A stretch of 18,946 bases of DNA, taken from Saccoglossus kowalevskii. Its lineage: Eukaryota > Hemichordata > Enteropneusta > Harrimaniidae. A program made the position numbers and the translations under genes. Position 1 is the stretch's first letter, and every line of letters begins with the position of its first letter. The DNA is taken from the NCBI RefSeq assembly GCF_000003605.2, contig NW_003132359.1, positions 23,378 to 42,323 on the forward strand. The letters are read 5' to 3'. This document shows positions 12,301 to 18,946 of this stretch, piece after piece. The notes under the pieces are model-generated. The model ran no database searches. It saw nothing but the letters and a program-made list of their open reading frames with translations, and had not been told where the DNA came from.

Positions 12301-15300
12301 CGTAGTTACATTGTACATGTGGTGCAATAAAAGTATAGATTTTACAGATACTGAGTGGCTGTACAGAGGTGTGTACCAGCTGATGAATTGATGACACTAC
12401 TGTCAACATTAAGTACCTGTAATTTGGTTGATAGCCTCTACTGAGGCCGAACCATCTGAACAATGTTTTAAAAAATTTCTGGCGATGCTTGAATGTTGTT
12501 GAGCCAAAATAAGAAATATAATAAACAGACCAGACTTTTGATAAAATGCATAGTAAGTTATGATGATGGAAATATAAATTGGTTGCTAAAAATGTATGTC
12601 ATATTCATCAGTATTTATCTTTTTATCAATTTGAGACTTGCCAGTCCAACAGTTCTAGACTCACTAATGTTATTTTTCCATCAAAGTGGTGATGGTTTAT
12701 TTTGGAACAAATTGACTAAAAAAACTTATTCTTCAAATTTAGTATAGTCACATTTTTCTACTTTATTCTAATAATTATTGCAACCCGGCCACATACTATT
12801 TTGTATTTTGCTGAAAGCCGCCACCGACAGTGAAAGTGAATGGTACGTGACCTCTCAAGCCCCCTATGCTAATTATACATATAAAACCATGTTATGAATC
12901 AAACTACTGTTATTTACTACTATAACTATTAATTCAGTCTCACCATCTAGGAATTGACCAACTAATAAAATTACACTAAAAAAGACATGATAATACTATA
13001 TGTCAAAGTCCAACATTATGAGTTTTAGTATCCAGAAAACAGAAATATGTGCACAGATCTAACAGCATCCCTTTGACAAAAGGTTTCTGTCAGCAAATAT
13101 AGTTTTTTTCTATTTAAAGTGCCTGTGAAATGCCCACCCTCACGTTTCCCATTTTAGACCTGTGTCCCACTGAAATGGGCAGTTATTGATTTTTTTGCTG
13201 AAAATGATTACTCGTATCCAAGTAAATTTGGGATATTTCTCGTGTTGTAGCCACGCCCACCTATCCTGAAACGGTCGACTGTTTCCGGATTTCCGACTCT
13301 CGCCGAAAGTGCGCCGCCAAATGCCAAAATGTGAGAGGAAGTCATACCCCTGAGCCGAAATAACACTGGTCATTCAGTATACTTTTAAACAATATACATT
13401 TTTCGGTCGGCATTTTTTTCCCTTTTTTTTGTTGCAGTGAAACGTATAGTCATAGTGTAAGTATTCACACGTTTCTAATCGATCCGAAAGTGCGACATCA
13501 GTGGACGAAAGCCACTTAACCTCAGCTTCTTTTTTTTGAAAAACTTTCCTCGTCCATGAAAAAAACAACTAGATTTAAAGAGAAACGCCGATAACATAAA
13601 CCTGGCGCAACACTTTTAAAAGAAATAGATTCCGGACCATGATCACCGAGGCGGATTTCAGAAGAGAGAGAGAGAGATGACAAGTGTTTTAAATGAGTTG
13701 ACTTTTTTTGCGATCCTGATTATCGTTTTATAGAGACCATTAATAATAATTTTGACAGTGACACGAAAATGAAGTGTCGGACAAACAGGAAATTACACAG
13801 CCTTTACACACTGCAAATTGTTTTCATTTTCGAAGGCTAAAAGTTTCTGAATTGTTTGGTGATTGGTGTTGAATGTCGAATTCACACCTCTCTTCTTTTT
13901 TACCTCCATGCTTGCAGCTTGATCTGCGTAATAATTTATGAAATAAGAATCCGGGCTTGGTCAATGTGTTTCCACTAAATAAAGTTTTAATATGATGTTA
14001 TAATTATGACAATCACTCCATGGATCACGCTAACTCGAATCAACTCTGAATTTATCTGTATGTGTGTCGATCTCCATTATTTTTGTTATCCAATTAAACA
14101 CCGCTTTTAACGCACTTGCCCTCATCGTGACCCGACGCGTTCACCTATTTCAACAAAATTTATTTCCACGCGGTTGTCATTTATTTAGTAACTGTGATTT
14201 GTCATTTTTTAATTATTTTATAGTGATCACTATAGTCTAACGTTTAGAATGTCAAAATATGTTCTCTTTTATTTTAATTTTGAAAGTTTTACTCAGACGA
14301 TCGATGAAATAAAACAGTGTAGTGACGTGCCTAGTAACCTATTTTGTCCAGCGACAGTGTACAAACGTGTGCCGGTGACGATCACGGTGACCAGCTACAC
14401 CAGAACGGACATATTTATTTCGCATCTAACTCAACCCCATGCAACACAAATTGATACTATGTGTTCATTATGGTCCATTCCTCCTCGACGAACAAGTACA
14501 TAAGTGAAAATTTAGTCAAAGACGAGAAAACTGCACAAGAAATTTGCCTTATTTACACGTATCAGCAATGCAAGCTGCCATGCGACTTCCCCTTCTGACG
14601 TCACAAGGGGAATTTCTGTATGCAAATAAGAAGCTAATGAGGAGCCTCGTTTTAAAATACACAAAAATAAAGTTGCCGTAGATTGAGTTGAAAACACATT
14701 TTTTCACTCAAAAAAATAATTAATGCTTAGAAACATAAAAATTAATAATATTTATGTATCAATGGATAATTTTAGGCGTGAAAATAGCAGCCATTTCACA
14801 GGCACTTTAAGCATCAAAAATCTCCTTTGAGTACAACCATTTGAGTTCTTTCAATTTAATATTTGGAGGCTGAAACATGGAGTAAAACCATTTGAGTTCT
14901 TTCAATTTAATATTTGGAGGCTGAAACATTTTATTTGTACTTTACACCCTAGTCAGAGTACCGGGGTAGTAGCACTTGTACAACAGGTGTTCTATTTTTA
15001 GAATTACATTGATTCAAAGTATATCATCATGTCAATAAATTCCCATATCACCGTTCTATACATAACCATATAGAAATACACCCAGATTGAAAAATGTTAG
15101 CAAAAGTTGGCAAGGAGAAAGAGAGAATTCCACCAAAGAAGAAACCTGTAATGTGATTAGAATTGTGTTATCCCGGTCTTACCACCAATAGTACAATATA
15201 AGAACCACAACATGCAGGCATTATTAAAGAAAATGTGAAATTAATAAATTGGGGAAAATGTTGAAGATACCTGCTGAGTGCCCTGGAAGAACAAAATAAA

Positions 15301-15718
15301 AAAATAATAATAATTATCAAAAAATTCTCATGAAATAAAATCTAAATTGTCTCAAAGATGAACGTTAATTTACTAACGATACAACATTGCGACTGGACAA
15401 ATCTATTCTTGACAAGCGTGCTATCAAGTTGCTGGTACGACTACGAAATGTTTATCTACGAACACTAGCATGAAAAGGAACTTGCTATCGAATTAACAAA
15501 TTATTCGATTAGTAATTAATGCCAGCATATATAAAAACAGTAATCAAATATTAGATTATTACTTACTGCAGATACGACTGCCAATTTACCCTGTGAGATC
15601 GCACATCGTTGGCTTGAGCTGCAAGTAAACTTGTAGCAATTTGCAAATGTCTGCCAGAAATTTCTTCTCCAGTATCTATACTACCTTGGATAGCATGTTC
15701 TAGCCTTTGGTACGACAT
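237..15718 (-). CDS. ATP6V1H: V-type proton ATPase subunit H, nine exons, 3' end off window
   Basis: Subunit H of the peripheral V1 sector of the vacuolar proton pump. In the family it couples ATP hydrolysis to proton transport, silences free V1, and folds as an all-helical HEAT/armadillo-like superhelix with a smaller C-terminal domain. I joined nine exons on the minus strand: 15567-15718, 10583-10775, 9420-9533, 7215-7417, 6310-6417, 5957-6041, 4968-5146, 3634-3759 and 237-338. Together they give 1262 nt, or 420 complete codons plus two bases, with no stop. Family landmarks in order are [13 protein letters not shown] (about 44-56), [16 protein letters not shown] (100-115), [11 protein letters not shown] (230-240), [12 protein letters not shown] (274-285), [19 protein letters not shown] (356-374) and [18 protein letters not shown] (403-420). 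The usual length is about 465 to 485 residues, so one or two terminal exons are missing to the left. The short linker in exon 4 lacks the roughly 18-residue insert of the longer mammalian isoform. Identification is very secure; exon borders rest on splice sites plus family alignment from memory. Confidence 0.96.
937..1129. repeat. Tandem triplication, about 66 bp
   Basis: Two full copies and one shortened copy of a segment containing GGTGTTCCATTGGCCCTGAA. The third copy, from about 1074, lacks the first part of the unit (GAATTCAACAGG). Copies are almost identical, which points to recent duplication. Confidence 0.88.
1166..2053. repeat. 55-bp minisatellite, 16 copies
   Basis: Sixteen head-to-tail units with an exact 55-bp period; AACTCTATGAG recurs every 55 bases from 1201 to 2026. 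A two-state site (CAGTA or CAGTC) splits the copies into 7 A-type and 9 C-type. A second variant, CTAAG for CTAGG, clusters in the last third of the array. No length change occurs in any unit. There is no long open frame and no hairpin that would suggest another role. Confidence 0.97.
2116..3173. mobile_element. 1.06-kb non-autonomous DNA element, copy 1
   Basis: The ends are 26-bp perfect inverted repeats beginning CATGTACCGGATTCTG (2116-2141 and 3148-3173). No transposase is visible; ORFs of 112 and 83 codons inside match nothing I know and are not conserved as frames in copy 2. The target duplication is unclear because the flanks next to CATGTACC read as further inverted bases. A bare TA just outside CCGG is one possibility. 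The family is unassigned. Confidence 0.85.
3289..3554. repeat. 34-bp tandem array of two 17-bp half-units
   Basis: Eight units at exact 34-bp spacing (3289, 3323 and so on to 3527), the last one partial. Each unit is two related 17-mers, ATATGATTTCAATAGAG and ATGCAATTCTAATAGAG, so a 17-bp ancestor seems to have dimerised before the array expanded. Confidence 0.95.
3634..3759 (-). CDS. ATP6V1H: ATP6V1H coding exon 8
   Basis: Completes serine 345 and codes residues 346-386 plus two bases of codon 387. It contains [20 protein letters not shown], a strongly conserved entry into the C-terminal domain, then KSEKFWREN and LNERNYELL. The acceptor is TGTTTTAG and the donor GTAAGA. Confidence 0.95.
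4005..4058 (-). pseudogene. Diverged partial copy of ATP6V1H exon 7 3' end
   Basis: Aligns without gaps to 4957-5010 (the exon 7 end plus 11 bases of intron) at about 80 percent identity. Read on the minus strand it keeps [13 protein letters not shown] against [13 protein letters not shown] in exon 7. Of five substituted codons in that stretch, four are synonymous. The donor GT at the exon border has become AC, and an in-frame stop lies a few codons upstream, so it is unlikely to be spliced as a normal exon now. It ends where a hairpin element begins. Confidence 0.75.
4063..4179. mobile_element. Small hairpin MITE-like element
   Basis: Imperfect inverted repeat: the left arm from AATAATCACCCCCAGAGGTG faces a right arm whose complement reads AATAACCACTTCCCAGAGAT, and both continue through ATACCAC and GATTTT. 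Most of the 117 bp would fold into one stem. No ORF and no certain target duplication. Confidence 0.65.
4968..5146 (-). CDS. ATP6V1H: ATP6V1H coding exon 7
   Basis: Codes residues 286-344 plus two bases of codon 345. It begins NLIQKPED and includes [20 protein letters not shown] and [19 protein letters not shown], corresponding to the linker that leads to the C-terminal domain. The acceptor is TATCACAG and the donor GTAAAT. The last 43 coding bases have a diverged second copy about 950 bp further into intron 7. Confidence 0.94.
5147..5956 (-). other. ATP6V1H intron 6
   Basis: An 810-bp AT-rich intron. No repeat arrays, inverted-repeat ends or coding segments are recognised. ORFs on either strand here run into or out of exons and show no family resemblance. 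Confidence 0.85.
5957..6041 (-). CDS. ATP6V1H: ATP6V1H coding exon 6
   Basis: Small 85-nt exon. Its first base completes arginine 257, then it codes [20 protein letters not shown] and RIILATFR (258-285). The acceptor is TTTCTAG and the donor GTATGT. Too short for ordinary ORF listing, but the family match and phase fit are clear. Confidence 0.94.
6310..6417 (-). CDS. ATP6V1H: ATP6V1H coding exon 5
   Basis: Completes codon 221, codes residues 222-256 and gives two bases of codon 257. It holds the recognisable [20 protein letters not shown] helix pair. The acceptor is TTTTGTCAG and the donor GTAAGT after AATCG. Confidence 0.96.
6585..6865 (+). mobile_element. tRNA-derived SINE-like element
   Basis: Contains a pol III type 2 promoter: A box TAGCATAGTGG (6604-6614) and B box GTTCAAATCC (6648-6657), 44 bases apart as in a tRNA gene. 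The cloverleaf stems no longer pair well, so this is not a working tRNA. An unrelated body of about 200 bp follows. GAGTAGCTTAGTC occurs at 6586 and again at 6805, so the element may be composite. Boundaries are approximate and no clear A-tail is seen. Confidence 0.72.
6972..7147. repeat. 29-bp C-rich minisatellite, six copies
   Basis: Six units of 28-29 bp with the core CCCATGCACCCCCCTCAG followed by AAAATCGCTTA. It creates two overlapping plus-strand ORFs of proline- and histidine-rich repeats. These are artefacts of 29-bp spacing, which shifts frame at each unit. It sits in intron 4 and shows strong C over G strand asymmetry. Confidence 0.93.
7215..7417 (-). CDS. ATP6V1H: ATP6V1H coding exon 4
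   Basis: Codes residues 154-220 and two bases of codon 221. It starts [14 protein letters not shown] and contains [13 protein letters not shown], then the short linker TAPGNEY, then [18 protein letters not shown]. The acceptor is AATCTAG and the donor GTAAGT. At the linker, mammals have an alternative insert of about 18 residues; here only the short form is encoded. Confidence 0.95.
7605..9388. mobile_element. Copy 2 of the CATGTACCGG element, truncated and interrupted
   Basis: Starts with the same terminal sequence as copy 1 (CATGTACCGGATTCTG at 7605) and follows its interior closely, minus about 90 bp near the left end. It is split at 8326/9281 by another element. It resumes to about 9388 and then stops short of the right inverted repeat. 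The missing right end would fall at the exon 3 side of the intron. The native element sequence is 7605-8326 plus 9281-9388. Confidence 0.82.
8327..9281 (+). mobile_element. Nested 0.95-kb element with 3' hairpin
   Basis: Defined by comparison with copy 1: CAGCAAG and AAAAATGTATAA are adjacent there but are about 950 bp apart here. It has a 12-bp palindrome near its left end (8332-8343), two internal copies of a roughly 284-bp module (from 8553 and 8837), an alternating GGACACAC stretch, and a perfect 10-bp stem AGTCCCCGTT/AACGGGGACT (9246-9280) followed by an A run. No protein is encoded. The hairpin plus CTAA ending resembles a Helitron, and the A run resembles a retroposon tail; class is undecided. 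Confidence 0.72.
9420..9533 (-). CDS. ATP6V1H: ATP6V1H coding exon 3
   Basis: Codes residues 116-153, exactly 38 codons in phase 0. It starts [12 protein letters not shown], matching the family segment that follows VDDMLQ, and ends [10 protein letters not shown]. The acceptor is CCTAAG and the donor GTAATG. The truncated end of a transposable element lies only about 30 bp beyond the donor. Confidence 0.94.
9534..10582 (-). other. ATP6V1H intron 2
   Basis: A 1.05-kb AT-rich intron. Apart from a 129-bp inverted-repeat element at 10345-10473, I see nothing recognisable in it. Confidence 0.88.
10345..10473. mobile_element. 129-bp inverted-repeat MITE-like element
   Basis: Ends are 21-bp inverted repeats with two mismatches: AGGAATAAACCACCACTGAA on the left, and the complement of CTGCAGTGGTGCTTTATTCC on the right. 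No ORF. I could not define a target-site duplication, so it may be an old copy. Confidence 0.65.
10583..10775 (-). CDS. ATP6V1H: ATP6V1H coding exon 2
   Basis: Codes residues 51-115. The acceptor TTGACAG is followed by AGGTCAGATG, which completes CAA and restores the conserved QGQMIS. The exon runs through [12 protein letters not shown] and [15 protein letters not shown] to [16 protein letters not shown]. The donor is CAG then GTATTA. The ATG inside this exon opens a misleading short ORF that runs past the donor into the intron. Confidence 0.96.
11445..11580. mobile_element. 136-bp inverted-repeat unit
   Basis: Begins GGGGTAGTTGTCACCTGCAC and ends TGTGCAGGTGATGACCCC, which are complementary over about 18 bases with a 3-base gap. 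Possibly a short MITE; no clear target duplication. A separate 8-bp stem, GTCCCACA/TGTGGGAC, lies just to the right (11702-11734). Confidence 0.55.
11881..12080. repeat. Direct repeat pair with inverted flank
   Basis: ACTGAACACCAAGT occurs at 11881-11894 and 12045-12058. Next to them TTTTGGAACAATT (11911-11923) faces its perfect complement AATTGTTCCAAAA (12068-12080). The arrangement suggests a decayed small element, but no ends can be defined. Confidence 0.5.
13118..14806. mobile_element. 1.69-kb non-autonomous DNA transposon at a TTAA target
   Basis: The ends are perfect 15-bp inverted repeats AGTGCCTGTGAAATG (13118-13132 and the complement at 14792-14806), each bordered outside by TTAA (13114-13117, 14807-14810). 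A TTAA target duplication is known for piggyBac and Kolobok families. The AGTG start does not look like the classic CCC start of piggyBac ends. No transposase is present; the largest internal ORFs (77 and 84 codons) match nothing I recognise. GC content and CpG count are visibly higher than in the surrounding intron. It contains a GA microsatellite near 13662 and a 22-bp palindrome near the right end. Confidence 0.85.
14589..14610. promoter_or_regulatory. 22-bp near-palindrome centred on a perfect CRE
   Basis: CCCCTT and AAGGGG flank TGACGTCA, the full cAMP-response element, with a single unpaired position on each side. An octamer ATGCAAAT (14620-14627), the POU-factor site, follows 10 bp later. 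Both lie inside the TTAA transposon. Binding is inferred from motif identity only. Confidence 0.45.
14835..14929. repeat. 51-bp tandem duplication
   Basis: Two identical 44-bp copies starting AACCATTTGAGTTCTTTCAA, at 14835 and 14886, separated by 7 bases. It sits just outside the right end of the TTAA transposon. Confidence 0.92.
15567..15718 (-). CDS. ATP6V1H: ATP6V1H coding exon 1 with start codon
   Basis: Encodes residues 1-50 and the first two bases of codon 51, beginning [10 protein letters not shown] and ending VNWQSYLQ, a conserved N-terminal signature of subunit H. The ATG (15718-15716) has G at -3, and an in-frame TGA lies three codons upstream, so this is the first possible start in frame. 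The donor is GTAAGT. The segment before VNWQSYLQ is family-variable, so start choice rests on the upstream stop rather than on conservation. Confidence 0.93.
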
Positions 15719-15791
15719 CGCCAATCAATAATTCGTGGGATATTGAAAAAGAACCAGCGAATACAGCTGTAAATCCAAATGAATTATTTTC

Positions 15792-15819
15792 AATATGGCG
15801 GCGACTAAAAATCATGTGA
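15792..15819. promoter_or_regulatory. Putative ATP6V1H promoter motifs: YY1-type and M-box
   Basis: AATATGGCGGC (15792-15802) fits the YY1 consensus AANATGGCGGC. TCATGTGA (15812-15819) fits the MITF/TFE site TCAYRTGA. They lie 74 to 101 bp upstream of the ATP6V1H start codon. V-ATPase genes are known targets of the TFEB/MITF family in vertebrates, which makes the second motif plausible. Both motifs are short and could be chance. Confidence 0.4.
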
Positions 15820-18042
15820 CATACAGGGACATACCATTCTGTAATAGGGGATGCGGGTAAGTGGAACACAAAATGCATTTTTTTTTTCCTGAACCAGCCA
15901 CATTTTATTGAGAATTCTGTTGATATACTAGTATTTATCAAAGGATTATCAAGATATGCTGGGATATGCGATTAAGATATAATGCCACTCAAAAGTGAAA
16001 ATAATTTCATGCTCTTAATTTGTTCATGTGTGAGTATATATAGTACAAAAATGGAGATAGTGAAATAAAAATATGGTGGGAGTCGTTGTACTCAGTTCGG
16101 AGAAAATTGATCTACAAAATGAAGTGAACATGGTATGTTATGCCAGTTTCAGGGCATTTTTTATGATTGTTTACTATGACAATGATAGACAAATATAGAG
16201 AGAACAACTATAGTGTCCTACAATGTCTTAAAAAGTACTTGTTGACTGGATGTTTAGAATTATTACAAAAATACATTATTTTAATGTTTTTTATGACGGA
16301 TCCTGTTTTTATTATAGACTATGGTATTTGCAAATAAATTGCCATGTTATGCCAATTGTGTCACTATGGGCCGCACATCGTGACGTCGTTTGTTTACATG
16401 TGTGCTAACCAGCTTGTCAATGTGGGATAGCAGATGTCCGTTGCTCACTGAACTGATCAACACTAATCGCGATATGCTGCTACAAAGATGCCTATAAGTT
16501 GTTATAACCATGGAGGCCATGTTCTAAGACACACACATGAATATTAAAAATAACATCAGCGAACAATGCCTTTATTTGCTTCTCTGGTGCGTCAAACCAC
16601 AGCCCCTTTGTTGAGGGTCATAAAGGGTCTATGGTCAAATAAATAAATAATGGTCAAACGTAAATAAGTACGACGGCCAATATACGCTAAAAATGTCGTA
16701 AATGTCCAATGTATATTCTTCATGATCCAGATACATTTATACAACTTATACTCTGCGCATTTAGAGCCATGAAGGACGGTCATGACGAGAGAATAACTTT
16801 TCACGATTGGCACTAGACTTGCATCTACAAAAACGCAGTAACCCGACTTTAGCGGTAACTTGGCTTTCGCCATTTACACTCCCACAACATTTAATTTTAT
16901 TAAAGAAAACAACAACAGATAATCAAGAGACTATATGCAATTCTAGATTGGCGCCAATTACTGTGTTCCGTAATATTACATTATATTGTCGTGTGAAAAA
17001 TTAATTTGAGTGTTATTAAACCTTCACGTCAGAGGTACCAAGTTCGGGGAATTCTCCACCTTTCTATCGAACAAAGACACACAGAGAATCGAATCGTTTC
17101 TACCTCTCATCTCAGCGCCACGTCGGAACACTCTCAAGACCATGTGAACACTGCCCCAGGACTGCTTGCCCCCGGGGTGAGCTTGCCACAACTAACTGAG
17201 ATCAGCTTTATTCACTTCTTAACTGTTAGCCAATTACAAGCGAGTTTAAGAGCTCGAGGCGTGGCCTCCACACATATAGCCAACCACGCAAAATAATCAA
17301 CACGCCATAATGTCTGATTAATTGCCTCCGATGTCGGGAATAACTCTCATACTTATATGCGTCTCGTTGACTTAACCAACTTCTATAGTCGACCATTATA
17401 TCAGCCAGTCCCATTTACTAATTCCCCAACATACGAATGAACCTGATCATGACAAGTTACGAGCAGGTGCGGATTATCCAGGGGTCACCATTATAAGTCG
17501 CTATGACTACAAAAAGCGGCCGCACCGAAATACATGAAAATATATATCATGACAGTTATATAGTAGCTTTATCTGTAGTTGTCTTGGGGATATCGCAGAT
17601 TTTGAGTCTGACCCAGAAGTGACGTAAATTAACGAATCCGAATACACGATTAGTGAATTCAAGAAGCTAGCTTCCTCAAATACTTTCAACTAAAACTTGT
17701 TTCTCTGAATGTGTTTGAGGTTTATTTTACGTAAGACTGTATCTGCGTCTACAGTGAACTAATGCACCAAACATCGTTTTAAGTATGTAGTATGGAAAAC
17801 ACACAACAATAAAACAAAATGTTATCATTATCACGATTTGAACAATTTCAACTGAAAAGTTATGTATCATAATAAATGTCAATCTGATTAAAATCTGATG
17901 TACATTGCATATTTTAATTTCCGACGTTGTTCTGCTACTGACAACGCGCAGACAAGCAGCACCGACGTGAAATCGCGCCCTCTATAGCTTGTAAAAAGAT
18001 TCGTCTGTTTACGACACGACGCTTGCGTCTACTGTTACATTG

Positions 18043-18050
18043 TTACGTCA
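18043..18050. promoter_or_regulatory. CRE/ATF-like site TTACGTCA
   Basis: TTACGTCA is the complement of TGACGTAA, a good ATF/CREB-family site, 137 bp upstream of the plus-strand start codon. A second TGACGTAA is at 17620-17627 and a TGACGTCG at 16381-16388. Functional status is unknown. Confidence 0.3.
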
Positions 18051-18186
18051 CTTGATAACGCGATGATTCGAATGTTTGGAGCACATCGCGAGTCATTTTA
18101 CATTTTGTACGTGTCACGAAAATAATATTTTCTGTTCACGGTTTGTAATTCTTTGTTATACTAGTAATTGACTTAATCACTTGAAG

Positions 18187-18946
18187 ATGGACCACTGCAC
18201 CGAGTCTATGGTCGTTGATACAAGTGACGCTGGAGAAGAAGGTAGTTAATATTGAATTGTAGTATTATGAATATCGTAAAGCTAGACTGTTTTGTATCAC
18301 AGTCGATCGGAAACGTTGTGCTTGATGTACAATAATGTTAATCCAGTACAGCGTTTTCCACCGAGAGTAATATAAACTAGGGTAAGACATCGAATACTTA
18401 ACCTAGTACCAACTTTTAATAAAACTTGTTTTAATTTACAGAATATCGTTCATCCCGAAAACAGACAAGAAGAGTTTGGAGAAGCGGTTTACGAGTCTAT
18501 GATGGCAACTCGAAGAGCAGTGAAAGTGAAACGGATAGTAGTGATGATTATTATTCTGACAGAAGTGACAGTGAAACGGATAGTAGTGATGATTATTATT
18601 CTGAAAGCAGTGATAGTGAATGCATGGAAATAATTGATCATCTGGAATATGATGAATCTATCTTTGAAGAATTTTATTATGAGGATGAACCTCTTTGTAA
18701 AAACTACCACGGCTCTCAAGTGAAAACTGTGATCGATGAGAACAGCCTGTACTTGGACACTTTGTTTCAGGAAAATGAGTCAACAACAACCGTTATTGTT
18801 GAAGACTGTGGCTTAAATTATGATTACATGGACATGTGCCTAGACTTTCTGTTTGAGGAGGGAGAATACGATGATTCAGCATCATCAACAATATCAACAA
18901 CAACTGTTTTCGTGGAGGACTGTCACATAAACAATAATTACAAAAA
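18187..18946 (+). CDS. Acidic Ser/Asp/Tyr-rich repeat protein, unknown, 3' end off window
   Basis: Two exons, 18187-18241 and 18442-18946, split by a 200-bp intron with donor GTAGTT and acceptor TTTACAG. Together they give 186 codons and the second exon stays open to the edge. The ATG has A at -3 and G at +4, and an in-frame stop lies six codons upstream. Residues 1-18 read MDHCTESMVVDTSDAGEE. A short basic patch follows (RKQTRRVWR, 24-32), then a 15-residue tandem repeat (45-59 and 60-74, core SETDSSDDYYS) rich in CK2-type sites. A strongly acidic part follows with LDxLFxE at 123-129 and 152-158 and TTTVxVEDC at 133-141 and 171-179. There is no signal peptide or membrane segment. I recognise no family. 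The absence of stops over 505 nt in AT-rich DNA supports real coding sequence; a nuclear or cytosolic acidic protein would be a guess. Confidence 0.75.
18525..18614 (+). repeat. 45-bp in-frame tandem duplication in the acidic gene
   Basis: AGTGAAACGGATAGTAGTGA occurs at 18525 and 18570, a period of 45 bp or exactly 15 codons. The copies are nearly identical in DNA, so the duplication is recent. It also produces a minus-strand shadow ORF rich in isoleucine and threonine. Confidence 0.92.

Larger units (their letters stand above)
10776..15566 (-). other. ATP6V1H intron 1
   Basis: A 4.8-kb intron, the largest in the window. It contains an inverted-repeat unit at 11445-11580, a pair of related direct repeats at 11881 and 12045, the 1.69-kb TTAA element at 13118-14806 and a 51-bp tandem duplication at 14835-14929. 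I find no conserved exon in the remainder. Confidence 0.88.
15719..18186. other. Divergent intergenic region between the two genes
   Basis: About 2.5 kb between the ATP6V1H start codon and that of the plus-strand gene. It should hold both promoters and 5' untranslated regions, whose exact starts I cannot see. ORFs of 60-96 codons occur on both strands at 16592-17689, but none resembles a known family or has supporting context. CpG dinucleotides are more frequent from about 16340 to 18130 than in the introns. Confidence 0.8.

Noticed and set aside
13140-13568. Two adjacent minus-strand ORFs of 77 and 64 codons
   Set aside because: They lie within the TTAA element. They show no DDE-type catalytic motif or known domain, and are too short for a transposase.
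15681-15941. 86-codon minus-strand ORF overlapping ATP6V1H exon 1
   Set aside because: It reads in another frame from the conserved VNWQSYLQ frame and has no recognisable content.
17006-17296. 96-codon plus-strand ORF in the intergenic region
   Set aside because: No family resemblance, no splice context that extends it and no downstream continuation. It could be untranslated or chance sequence; kept out for lack of support.
18489-18719. Minus-strand ORF rich in Ile, Thr and Phe
   Set aside because: It is the reverse shadow of the Ser/Asp/Tyr-rich plus-strand exon and its 45-bp duplication.

Overview
This is animal nuclear DNA: AT-rich, intron-dense, full of small non-autonomous transposons and minisatellites. 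There are no bacterial operons, ribosome binding sites or long open reading frames. Most predicted ORFs in it are chance frames. The style (dispersed inverted-repeat elements, a tRNA-derived SINE, hairpin-tailed repeats) suggests a marine invertebrate, but I cannot name the phylum from sequence alone.

Almost the whole window (237 to 15718, minus strand) is one gene, ATP6V1H, which encodes subunit H of the V-type proton ATPase. I reconstructed nine coding exons. All use GT-AG borders, and the phases join into one frame of 420 complete codons. The start codon lies in the window, with an in-frame stop three codons upstream. The last exon or exons, about 50 to 60 residues of the C-terminal domain, lie beyond the left edge.

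The introns hold the repeats. Intron 8 (339-3633) has a roughly 66-bp tandem triplication, a 16-copy 55-bp minisatellite, a 1.06-kb inverted-repeat element and a 34-bp array. Intron 7 holds a degraded copy of the 3' end of exon 7 and a hairpin element. Intron 4 holds a tRNA-derived SINE and a C-rich minisatellite. Intron 3 holds a second, truncated copy of the 1.06-kb element, itself interrupted by a 0.95-kb element. Intron 2 has a small hairpin element. Intron 1 (4.8 kb) has a 1.69-kb element flanked by TTAA, with matching terminal inverted repeats.

From 15719 to 18186 is a divergent intergenic region. It carries a possible MITF/TFE-type M-box and a YY1-type motif just upstream of ATP6V1H, and CRE-like sites towards the other gene. 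At 18187 a second gene starts on the plus strand and runs off the right edge. It encodes a very acidic, Ser/Asp/Tyr-rich repetitive protein that I do not recognise. There is no sign that the two genes act together; they only share a divergent upstream region.
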